In this document: piece after piece, positions 6,747 to 11,734 of the stretch
Position numbering within the stretch: the first letter of the stretch is position 1
Layout of the letters: each line of letters opens with the position of its first letter
Assembly (NCBI GenBank): GCA_036558305.1
Contig: DATBFX010000179.1
Location: 1-11,734, forward strand
From: DATBFX01 sp036558305
GTDB lineage: Bacteria > Chloroflexota > Chloroflexia > Thermomicrobiales > UBA6265
DNA length: 11,734 bases
Reading direction: 5' to 3'
The notes under the pieces: generated by a model
What the model was told of the DNA's origin: nothing
What the model saw: only the letters and a program-made list of their open reading frames with translations
The model's database searches: none
Translations under genes and position numbers: made by a program

Positions 6747-7847
6747 CTACCCGCCCAACTCGATCACTGCTTTGATCCCACCGGCGTCGCGAATGCGGTC
6801 GGCTTCGTCGAATCCCTCAAGTCGGGTGGTGATGAGGCGGCCGGTCAAGTCGGGCCAGAGGGTTTCAAAGCGGGTCAGGTGATCGACACCGGCGACGAAG
6901 TCGACGCGGTGGGAGTTGACGCTGCCGACCATCAGTTTGTTGCCGAGGACGAACTCGCGGTTGAGCGCGTCGGACGGAATCGACAGCGTGCGGTCGCCTC
7001 CGGTCAGACTGAGTAAGACCAGGACGCCATTGCCACCGAGGATCGACATCCCGGTGAAGGCCGGTTCGCTGCTGCCGCTGCTCTCGAAGATCAGGTCGAT
7101 GTTCGGGATCGACCGCGCCAACTCGGCGGGCGATTGTTCGCTCGTCGAGACATAGTGACCGCCCGCCGCTTCGATGAAGGACGAGGCCAGGTTCGGTGCC
7201 GGTCGTCTCGCGACGGTGTAGACGTTTACGCCCTCCGCACGGAGGAGCATCGTGCCCAGGAGGCCGATCGGCCCCGCGCCAAAGACGACGGCGGTTTCCG
7301 GGCGCCAGGCGTTCAACCGCGCTTGCACCGCCCCGGCGACCCGGAACGCCTTTTCCACGACGCTGAGCGGTTCGAGCAGGACGCCCAGCGGTTCAAGCGA
7401 CGGGAGGACGGGGATCAGGTACTCCGGGCGCTCGACGAACCGCTCGACCATGAACCCGTGCAGGCCGATGATGCCGTGCTCCCGATAGCGGCGCCACAGG
7501 CAGAAGTCGGGTTGACCGGCGCGGCAGGCCGGGCAATCGTCGGGCCCGCGCACCGTGGCCACGACCAGGTCGCCGGGTCGGAGCGATTGGACGCCGGCAC
7601 CGGTGGCGGTCACGGTGCCGATCACCTCGTGGCCGAGGACGAGTTCGTCGCTCCCCGGCGGCGGCGTCCCGAAATGACCGTCGATGATCTCCTTGTCGGT
7701 GCCACAGACGCCGACGCGGCGAACGGCGATGAGCACCTCGTCGGGTCCCGGCCTGGGTTCGGGCAACCGCGTCAGGTGGATACTGTTGGGGCGTCCGGGA
7801 TAGACGGCGACGCCGGTGACGCCACCGGTTGCTGCGAGAGACGGCAC
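6747..7847 (-). CDS. Zinc-dependent glucose 1-dehydrogenase-like (MDR family) oxidoreductase
   Basis: A 366-residue medium-chain dehydrogenase most like archaeal/thermophile glucose dehydrogenases, which oxidise aldoses to lactones with NAD(P)+. Catalytic-zinc residues are C48 in GVCGTDKEI, H73-E74 in LGHEVIG, and E159-P160 in LLEPLSVVEKA. The structural-zinc lobe is VRGPDDCPACRAGQPDFC (99-116), with C105, C108 and C116. This three-cysteine 'RxP..C..C..G..D.C' form matches what I recall of glucose dehydrogenases rather than the four-Cys pattern of classical ADHs. The Rossmann loop is FGAGPIGLLG (189-198), followed by TVARRP, whose paired arginines (214-215) suggest NADP use. The C-terminal NREFVLGNKLMVGSVNSH is typical of the glucose-dehydrogenase C-terminal domain. 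GTG 7845-7847 is chosen for the strong GGAGGAG seven bases upstream; the longer ATG start would add 38 non-homologous residues. A threonine or other polyol dehydrogenase is less likely. Confidence 0.88.
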   Translation of the reverse strand: MPSLAATGGVTGVAVYPGRPNSIHLTRLPEPRPGPDEVLIAVRRVGVCGTDKEIIDGHFGTPPPGSDELVLGHEVIGTVTATGAGVQSLRPGDLVVATVRGPDDCPACRAGQPDFCLWRRYREHGIIGLHGFMVERFVERPEYLIPVLPSLEPLGVLLEPLSVVEKAFRVAGAVQARLNAWRPETAVVFGAGPIGLLGTMLLRAEGVNVYTVARRPAPNLASSFIEAAGGHYVSTSEQSPAELARSIPNIDLIFESSGSSEPAFTGMSILGGNGVLVLLSLTGGDRTLSIPSDALNREFVLGNKLMVGSVNSHRVDFVAGVDHLTRFETLWPDLTGRLITTRLEGFDEADRIRDAGGIKAVIELGG

Positions 7848-7854
7848 CTGCTGA

Positions 7855-7861
7855 CTCCTCC
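7855..7861 (-). promoter_or_regulatory. Strong ribosome binding site fixing the GTG start of the glucose dehydrogenase
   Basis: On the minus strand this reads GGAGGAG, seven bases before GTG 7845-7847. It decides in favour of the GTG start against the ATG 114 bases upstream, which has no comparable site and would run the coding region through the divergent promoter area. Confidence 0.75.
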
Positions 7862-7875
7862 GCTCGTCGATCGAA

Positions 7876-7902
7876 TTGCTGTGCGTGCAAGTGTCGTATA
7901 CT
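7876..7902 (+). promoter_or_regulatory. Putative sigma70-type promoter for rpsU
   Basis: TTGCTG (7876-7881) and TATACT (7897-7902, five of six bases of the -10 consensus) are separated by 15 bases, slightly short. This would start transcription near 7909 and give a leader of about 80 nt before the S21 ATG. The central GTATAC is itself palindromic, so it could serve as a -10 on either strand for the divergent dehydrogenase gene as well. Confidence 0.4.
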
Positions 7903-7990
7903 TCGGATCGGCCGGGCGAGTCGGCAACGATTCGTTTCCCGGCCATCCGGTAGCGGAGCATGGACCAAGAAGGGATGGTTACGGGCGCGC

Positions 7991-8173
7991 ATGCGTGTCG
8001 AACTGAAAGAATCCGAGTCGTTTGAGCAACTGCTGAAGCGGTTCACCAAGGGGATCGAGCGGTCCGGGATCATCCGGGAGCACCGCCGCGGTCTGCGCTT
8101 CATCAGCGTGCAAGAAGAGAACCGGGCGAAGCGCCGCAAGGCCGAGCGCCGGCGCCGGCGGAACGCCGCCTAA
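7991..8173 (+). CDS. rpsU: 30S ribosomal protein bS21
   Basis: A complete 60-residue bS21, part of the small ribosomal subunit near the anti-Shine-Dalgarno end of 16S rRNA. The family pattern is present: MRVELKESESFEQLLKRF at the start, then KGIERSGIIREHRRGLRFI in the middle, and a highly basic C-terminal helix (RAKRRKAERRRRRNAA). Length is in the normal range of 55-70. A purine-rich AGGGATGG at 7971-7978 is 12 bases upstream of the ATG, farther than usual, so initiation strength may be modest. The gene stands alone, divergent from the glucose dehydrogenase, and is not followed by dnaG or rpoD as in Proteobacteria. Three GC hairpins follow it, the last with a T tract. The basic tail and size make any other call unlikely. 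Confidence 0.95.
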   Translation: MRVELKESESFEQLLKRFTKGIERSGIIREHRRGLRFISVQEENRAKRRKAERRRRRNAA

Positions 8174-8187
8174 ACCGCCACTTCCAG

Positions 8188-8225
8188 GCGGCCCCGCGCG
8201 GGCCGCGCCGCGCCGGTTGGCGCGG
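8188..8225 (+). other. Two tandem GC-rich hairpins in the rpsU 3' region
   Basis: GCGGCCC (8188-8194) pairs with GGGCCGC (8200-8206) over a 5-nt loop, and CCGCGCC (8208-8214) pairs with GGCGCGG (8219-8225) over the tetraloop GGTT. Both stems are 7 bp and all G/C. They stand directly before the T-tract hairpin at 8235-8263. They may stabilise the rpsU transcript's 3' end or assist termination. No T tract of their own is present. Confidence 0.5.
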
Positions 8226-8234
8226 AATCGCAAT

Positions 8235-8268
8235 CGCCGCACGGGCCAGGCGCCGTGGCGGCGTTTTG
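8235..8268 (+). terminator. Rho-independent terminator of rpsU
   Basis: CGCCGCACGG (8235-8244) pairs with CCGTGGCGGCG (8253-8263), with one bulged G, across an 8-nt loop. TTTTG follows immediately. The position 62 bp after the S21 stop, together with the T run, fits a factor-independent terminator that insulates rpsU from the MBL-fold gene. Confidence 0.7.
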
Positions 8269-8332
8269 TGTTGCAGCGGCGTGCACGGCTTGCGACGCTG
8301 GTCGCGGCCGGTCTTCGGAATCGGGATGGGGT

Positions 8333-9157
8333 GTGGCTGATCCCGCGACGCTGGTCCAGGGGTGGTTCGAGGTCGCCGAGGTCGAGCCGGGGCTCTTCCG
8401 GATCGCCGAACCGCTGCACGACGAACAGGTCAAATCCCACCTCGTCGTTGGCGCCGACCGCGCGATCCTGATCGACACCGGCATGGGCGTCGGCGATCTC
8501 CGGGCCGTGGTCGACGACCTGACGGACCGACCGATCGCTGTCGTGAACAGCCATGCGCACTGGGACCACATCGGCGCCAACTGGCGGTTCGCCGAAATCG
8601 CGATCCATCGCTCAGAGGCCGATCGGTTGCCGCGCGGCGTGGGCAACGAGCGGTTGCGCCGCGCATTCGCGGACGAACACCTCCTCGGTCCGCTCCCGGC
8701 TGGAACAGATCGGGACACGCTGACGATTCCGCCGAGTGAGGCGACCACCCTGCTCGATGGCGGCGAGACGATCGACCTCGGCGGTCGCCGACTCGAAGTG
8801 ATCCACGCGCCGGGTCATTCGCCGGGCGGGATCGTCCTCCTCGATCGCGACCACGGCGTGCTGTTCAGCACCGATGTCGCCTATCCCGGCGCCCTCTATG
8901 GCCACCTGGCGGATGCCAACCTCGACGAGTATCGGCGCTCGCTGCGGGCGCTCGCCGAACTCGTGCCGGGGCTCCGCACGGTCTACCCGTCGCACAACAC
9001 GAGTCCGATGGCGCCGGACCTGCTGCCGCGCATGAGCTCCGCCCTCGACGAGATCGCGTTCGGCCGGCCGGCCGAAGCCGTGACGGGAGACATCGCGCAA
9101 CACCGCTTCGATGGGTTTTCGGTGCTCGTCCCCGCTGAACAGGAGCGGCGGGACTGA
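8333..9157 (+). CDS. MBL-fold metallo-hydrolase
   Basis: A 274-residue metallo-beta-lactamase-fold protein with a full two-metal site: H74, H76, D78 and H79 in SHAHWDHIGAN, H162 in HAPGHSPGG, D181 in LFSTDVAY and H221 in YPSHN. The opening strands WFEVAEVEPGLFRI and SHLVVGADRAILIDTGMG (35-52) are typical of the glyoxalase-II-like branch. The APGHSPGG segment is the usual 'tPGHTpGs' loop. Substrate is unknown: thioesters, lactones and phosphodiesters are all handled by this superfamily. GTG 8333-8335 is preferred because GGGATGGG precedes it and the family's first strand begins shortly after. An earlier GTG (8255) lies inside the rpsU terminator stem and would add a low-complexity Cys/Ala stretch. 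The next gene overlaps its stop by one base. Confidence 0.9.
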   Translation: MADPATLVQGWFEVAEVEPGLFRIAEPLHDEQVKSHLVVGADRAILIDTGMGVGDLRAVVDDLTDRPIAVVNSHAHWDHIGANWRFAEIAIHRSEADRLPRGVGNERLRRAFADEHLLGPLPAGTDRDTLTIPPSEATTLLDGGETIDLGGRRLEVIHAPGHSPGGIVLLDRDHGVLFSTDVAYPGALYGHLADANLDEYRRSLRALAELVPGLRTVYPSHNTSPMAPDLLPRMSSALDEIAFGRPAEAVTGDIAQHRFDGFSVLVPAEQERRD

Positions 9158-9510
9158 TGAACGTGGGGCGACTCGCCGCCTACATCATCGGCAGCATGAT
9201 CGCCGTCCTCACGCTGGGCACCCTCTTCCGCGACCGGTTCGTTACGTTCGACAGTCAGGCGGCCGTGCTCATCTTCGCCGGCATCCTGGGGGTCTTGACC
9301 GCCTACGTGAAGTCGCTGGTGGAGTTAATCTCGCTGCCGCTGACCTGTCTCACCTTCGGTCTCTTTCTGGTGGTAATCAACGTCGGGATGTTCGCGCTTG
9401 CCGCGTGGTTGACACCCGGTCTCGAGGTTACCTTTTGGGGCGCCGCGATCGGCGCCCTGTTTGCCAGTATCGCCAACGGCATCGTCTTTTCGATCGTCGA
9501 CGAAAAGTAG
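9157..9510 (+). CDS. Four-TM membrane protein of the Phage_holin_4_2 (mycobacterial phage holin-like) family
   Basis: A 117-residue integral membrane protein. Four hydrophobic segments are seen at about 8-25, 34-51, 56-83 and 92-113. The hallmark LISLPLTCLTFGLFLVVIN (57-75), followed by AAWLTPGLEV and FWGAAIGALFASI, matches the family's usual 'LPlTilTlGlFllviNa...laa.lvpGf.v..fwaAllgal' pattern. Despite the family name, chromosomal members are ordinary bacterial membrane proteins of unknown role, not lysis genes, and nothing phage-like is nearby. The ATG at 9157 overlaps the TGA of the MBL gene (TGATG), with GGAG upstream in the MBL coding end, so the two genes are translationally coupled. 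The aldolase gene follows 34 bp later. Confidence 0.88.
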   Translation: MNVGRLAAYIIGSMIAVLTLGTLFRDRFVTFDSQAAVLIFAGILGVLTAYVKSLVELISLPLTCLTFGLFLVVINVGMFALAAWLTPGLEVTFWGAAIGALFASIANGIVFSIVDEK

Positions 9511-9544
9511 CGCGCGGCGCACAAGACAGAAAGGGGAACGGACC

Positions 9545-10450
9545 GTGACGGCGTCTCGCATTCCGGAAGGTGTTTTCGCCCCGGTGGCCACCGTCTTCGA
9601 CGAGGCGGGCGACCTCGACCTCGACGCGTTTCGGTCGAACCTCTCCTGGTACGCCGCGGCGCCGCTGGACGGCGTCGTCATCCTGGGATCCAACGGCGAG
9701 TACGCGCTGCTCGACGGCGACGAGAAACTCCGCTTGATCGAGGCCGGGGTGGAAGCGATCGGCGGTCGCAAGGTGGTGATGGCCGGGACCGGCGTCGAGT
9801 CGACCCGCGGCACGATCGACCTGACGAAGCGAGCGGCGGCGTTGGGCATCGACTACGCCCTGATCGTGACGCCGTACTACTACAAGTCGCGCTACGACCG
9901 TGCGGCCTATCTCGCCCACTACCGCGCCGTCGCCGATGCCTCGCCGGTGCCGATCCTGATCTACATCATGACGGCCTACACGGGGATCGACCTGGCGAGT
10001 GCGGTCGTCGCCGAGTTGTCGGCGCACCCCAACATCGCCGGGATCAAAGACTCGGGCGGCAACGCGCCGAAGGTGGGCGAGATGATCGCCGGCGCCGCAC
10101 CCGGTTTCGCCGTCCTCGCCGGTTCGGCCAGCTTTCTCTATCCTGCGCTCTGTTTGGGGGCGACCGGCGGTATCCTCGCCCTCGCCAACGTCGCGCCCGC
10201 CCAGTGCAAAGAGATCGAGCGGTGCTTCCGCGCCGGGAACCACGAGGCGGCGCGGACCATGCAGTTGCGCATGCTGGCGCCGAATGCCGCCGTGACCGGC
10301 AAGCACGGGATTCCGGGTCTCAAGGTGGCGCTGGAAGCGGTTGGGCTGAAGGGCGGCGCCCCGCGGCCGCCGATGCTGCCGCTCGGCGAAAACGACGCGG
10401 AGGACGTGCGGCGGACGCTGAGAGAGGCGGGGATTGGTCCAGTCCGGTAG
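9545..10450 (+). CDS. DapA-superfamily class I aldolase (dihydrodipicolinate synthase family), HOGA-like
   Basis: A 301-residue TIM-barrel aldolase that forms a Schiff base with pyruvate-type substrates. The catalytic lysine is K168 in NIAGIKDSGG, and the barrel tyrosine is Y140 in PILIYIMTAYTG. The phosphate/carboxylate loop is GSNGEYALL (48-56), where true DapA has GTTGE. DALIVTPYYY-like YALIVTPYYYK (104-114) and GATGGI (205-210) are also in place. GSNGE and a 'TAYTGIDL' segment in place of DapA's 'YNVPGRTG' resemble 4-hydroxy-2-oxoglutarate or 2-keto-3-deoxy-sugar-acid aldolases rather than lysine biosynthesis. GTG 9545 is chosen because AGGGGAA stands about eight bases upstream and the family's N-terminal strand (GVFAPVATVF) begins at residue 9. 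It belongs to a same-strand cluster; the next gene starts inside its 3' end. Confidence 0.9.
   Translation: MTASRIPEGVFAPVATVFDEAGDLDLDAFRSNLSWYAAAPLDGVVILGSNGEYALLDGDEKLRLIEAGVEAIGGRKVVMAGTGVESTRGTIDLTKRAAALGIDYALIVTPYYYKSRYDRAAYLAHYRAVADASPVPILIYIMTAYTGIDLASAVVAELSAHPNIAGIKDSGGNAPKVGEMIAGAAPGFAVLAGSASFLYPALCLGATGGILALANVAPAQCKEIERCFRAGNHEAARTMQLRMLAPNAAVTGKHGIPGLKVALEAVGLKGGAPRPPMLPLGENDAEDVRRTLREAGIGPVR
10422..10427 (+). promoter_or_regulatory. Ribosome binding site for the TTG-started phosphodiesterase, inside the aldolase gene
   Basis: GAGAGG lies six bases before TTG 10434-10436. No ATG or GTG exists in frame between the in-frame TGA at 10419 and the first catalytic motif, so this site decides the start. 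It also couples the gene to translation of the aldolase. Confidence 0.55.
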
Positions 10451-11039
10451 CGATTTCCGACCATTGCGACGGCGCCGGTTCGACACGCCCCTCACGATCG
10501 GCGTCGTCTCCGACACGCACATCAACCGACGGGGCGGGCGCCGGCTCCCGCCCGAGGTTCTGGACATCTTCTCGCGTTTCGGCGTCGGCCTGATCCTGCA
10601 CGCCGGCGACGTCAACACGGCATCCGTGCTGGCCCAACTCGCGACCGTCGCGCCCGTCTTCGCCGTGACCGGCAACAACGACGACGCCGAACTGCGTGAG
10701 TTGATCCCGGAATCGGTGGAGTTCGCGATCGGTCGGTTCCGCTTCGCGATGCTGCACGGCCACGGCGGCCAAACGGCGCGGAGCGAAGCGCGCCGCCGTT
10801 TCGCCGGTAAAGTCGACTGCGTCGTCTATGGACACAGCCACATCCCGTTGATCGAACGCGAAAACGGGACGATCCTCTTCAACCCCGGTTCGGCCACCGA
10901 CCGCCGCTGGGGCGACCACTTCGGCGTCGGCCTGATCCGGGTCACGGACGAGGGCCTCGAACCGGAACTGGTGTTGTACCAGGATCCGCGGCACCTACGG
11001 AACGTGAAACCGAACGAGCCGGTTGCTGGAGGCAAGTAG
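10434..11039 (+). CDS. YfcE/MJ0936-family metallophosphoesterase (phosphodiesterase)
   Basis: A 201-residue calcineurin-like phosphodiesterase. All five motif blocks are visible: SDTH (D27, H29), HAGDV (D59), GNND (N81), MLHGHG (H108, H110) and YGHSHIP (H134, H136), then the family's FNPGSATDRRW (149-159). Homologues of this small group hydrolyse phosphodiesters such as bis-p-nitrophenyl phosphate; the natural substrate is unclear. The only plausible starts are TTG codons: TTG 10434 has GAGAGG six bases upstream, TTG 10464 is a second choice. With the first, the gene overlaps the aldolase by 17 bp in another reading frame. The C-terminal 20 residues (QDPRHLRNVKPNEPVAGGK) lie beyond the fold. 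No obvious terminator follows in the 149-bp gap. Confidence 0.92.
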   Translation: MVQSGSDFRPLRRRRFDTPLTIGVVSDTHINRRGGRRLPPEVLDIFSRFGVGLILHAGDVNTASVLAQLATVAPVFAVTGNNDDAELRELIPESVEFAIGRFRFAMLHGHGGQTARSEARRRFAGKVDCVVYGHSHIPLIERENGTILFNPGSATDRRWGDHFGVGLIRVTDEGLEPELVLYQDPRHLRNVKPNEPVAGGK

Positions 11040-11188
11040 GAGCCGGATTCGGTGATCGCACCGTGCACTCGCTCGTTTGAAATGAAATGACCTTTGACGA
11101 GGATCGGGAGTTTCCTCTGCTGCCGTGTCAGTGGCACATCATCGTGAGCCGTTAACTTCCGTGTCGCCGCACCAGGAACCGCCAATCA

Positions 11189-11419
11189 CTACGCGGCAAC
11201 TGCCGCAGCGCGGGCGCGCTCGGCGAGCTCGGTGTCGACGGCAACAGTGGTGACTTTGCCCGAAACGCCGCTGTCGGCGATCAGGGCGAGCGTGCGGGCG
11301 TAGTCGTCGCCGAATTCCTCAATGGCAGCACGAACGAAGGCGAGGGCGGCGTCTTCGTCGGGGAAGGCGTCAATAGCGTTCCCGGTCTCGACGTCCCAGA
11401 CCTCGAATCGGGTTTTCAT
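11189..11419 (-). CDS. Small hypothetical protein (76 aa), pair partner of the edge gene
   Basis: I do not recognise a named family. It is an acidic, single-domain protein that opens with KTRFEVWDVETGNAIDAFPD (residues 2-21), a beta-hairpin-like stretch whose turn holds 'ETGN'. It continues with a helix (EDAALAFVRAAIEEFGDDYARTLALI) and a basic/alanine-rich tail (TELAERARAAAVAA). The pattern 'YEVWD.eTGN.i..f.deeeAlafVr..i...g' suggests a small ligand- or partner-binding module, perhaps regulatory. ATG 11417-11419 has GGAGA nine bases before it. The ATG lies inside the stop of the upstream gene (ATGA), so the pair is translationally coupled. Such coupling is seen in toxin-antitoxin and other two-component units, but nothing in the sequence proves that here. 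Convergent with the phosphodiesterase gene. Confidence 0.72.
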   Translation of the reverse strand: MKTRFEVWDVETGNAIDAFPDEDAALAFVRAAIEEFGDDYARTLALIADSGVSGKVTTVAVDTELAERARAAAVAA

Positions 11420-11734
11420 TGGTCGGTCTCCGTTGTCTCACGCCGGACCGGCGTCAGCCGGGTCACGCAAGAGGGCAGCAGCGCGGGATCTCCCCAAACA
11501 GTGTAATGCTCGGCGCCCAGCGTGCGCTCGAACCGGACCGCCAACCTCGCCTCGATTGTCAGTTCAGCGATGAAGTCAGCCAGAATCGGGACTCCGCGCG
11601 CCTGTCGCCGCGCCTGGGCCGCCGTGTGGTAGCAGAGGCCGGACCAAAGGCGAGCAACGTCGCGGGTGGCGCTCTTGGGCAGCGGTCGACCTATGGCGAG
11701 GTTCGACGTGAAGTCGAGGAGGGATGGTGGGTCG
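11416..11734 (-). CDS. Unrecognised protein, C-terminal 105 residues (5' end outside window)
   Basis: The minus-strand frame is open from the right edge to TGA 11416-11418. The visible residues show a helical stretch with LWSGLCYHTAAQARRQARG (about 30-48), then ILADFIAELTIEARLAVRFE (50-69) and a distinct GAEHYTVWGDPALLPSCV segment (72-89), ending in a charged tail (RRETTETDQ). It has the composition of a real protein and no in-frame stop over 315 bases, against a one-in-many chance for random sequence of this GC content, although GC-rich DNA has long spurious frames. The strongest support is the exact ATGA overlap with the downstream 76-residue gene, plus a suitable GGAGA for that gene inside this one. 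No family recognised. Confidence 0.6.
   Translation of the reverse strand, partial: DPPSLLDFTSNLAIGRPLPKSATRDVARLWSGLCYHTAAQARRQARGVPILADFIAELTIEARLAVRFERTLGAEHYTVWGDPALLPSCVTRLTPVRRETTETDQ

Noticed and set aside
9157..9510. A holin gene as a sign of a prophage.
   Set aside because: The Phage_holin_4_2 family is widespread on bacterial chromosomes, and there is no endolysin, structural, integrase or other phage gene nearby.
11087..11155. A 22-codon plus-strand mini-ORF in the gap after the phosphodiesterase gene.
   Set aside because: It has no convincing ribosome binding site, is very short, and has no similarity that I can recognise. The gap 11040-11188 shows no other clear feature.

Overview
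The window is a GC-rich bacterial chromosome segment with a dense housekeeping and accessory layout. There is no phage, transposase, tRNA, rRNA or CRISPR array. GC-biased codons, frequent GTG/TTG starts, a short bS21 with a very basic tail, a SCO1664-type atypical kinase, a thermophile-type glucose dehydrogenase and REP-like nested palindromes together suggest Chloroflexota (Thermomicrobia/Sphaerobacter-like). That placement is an inference from gene content. An actinobacterium is the main alternative, but S21 argues against it, since that family is generally absent there.

Left part (1-2660): the end of an unrecognised protein (possibly with an OB-fold domain) enters from the left edge. A nested palindrome lies at 513-587. 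Next comes a minus-strand two-gene unit, transcribed FemAB/BioF2-like acyltransferase then GNAT acetyltransferase, which plausibly modifies an envelope or polysaccharide substrate. The 198-bp divergent gap that follows leads to a DUF188 (YaiI/YqxD) PIN-like protein and a 12-TM MFS exporter on the plus strand.

Middle part (4376-8270): the exporter converges on a minus-strand pair, an FAH-family hydrolase followed by an NTF2/SnoaL-like protein. The exporter and the NTF2-like gene share one CTAG tetranucleotide that supplies a TAG stop on both strands. A divergent SCO1664-like PI3/4-kinase-fold protein follows. A second, larger nested palindrome (6601-6715) separates it from a zinc-dependent glucose dehydrogenase, which is divergent from rpsU (bS21). 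Behind rpsU sit three successive GC-rich hairpins, the last followed by a T tract.

Right part (8333-11039): a tight plus-strand cluster encodes an MBL-fold hydrolase, a four-TM Phage_holin_4_2 protein, a DapA-superfamily aldolase with signatures closer to 4-hydroxy-2-oxoglutarate aldolase than to DapA, and a YfcE/MJ0936-type phosphodiesterase that starts at TTG inside the aldolase gene. At the right edge a minus-strand pair of unknown function is linked by an ATGA stop/start overlap. Its upstream member runs off the window.

Glucose dehydrogenase, the FAH hydrolase and the 2-oxo-acid aldolase are compatible with non-phosphorylative sugar-acid catabolism, but they are not one operon. No clearly new system is proven here. 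The least explained items are the right-edge gene pair, the kinase homologue and the two nested palindromes, both of which lie between converging gene ends.
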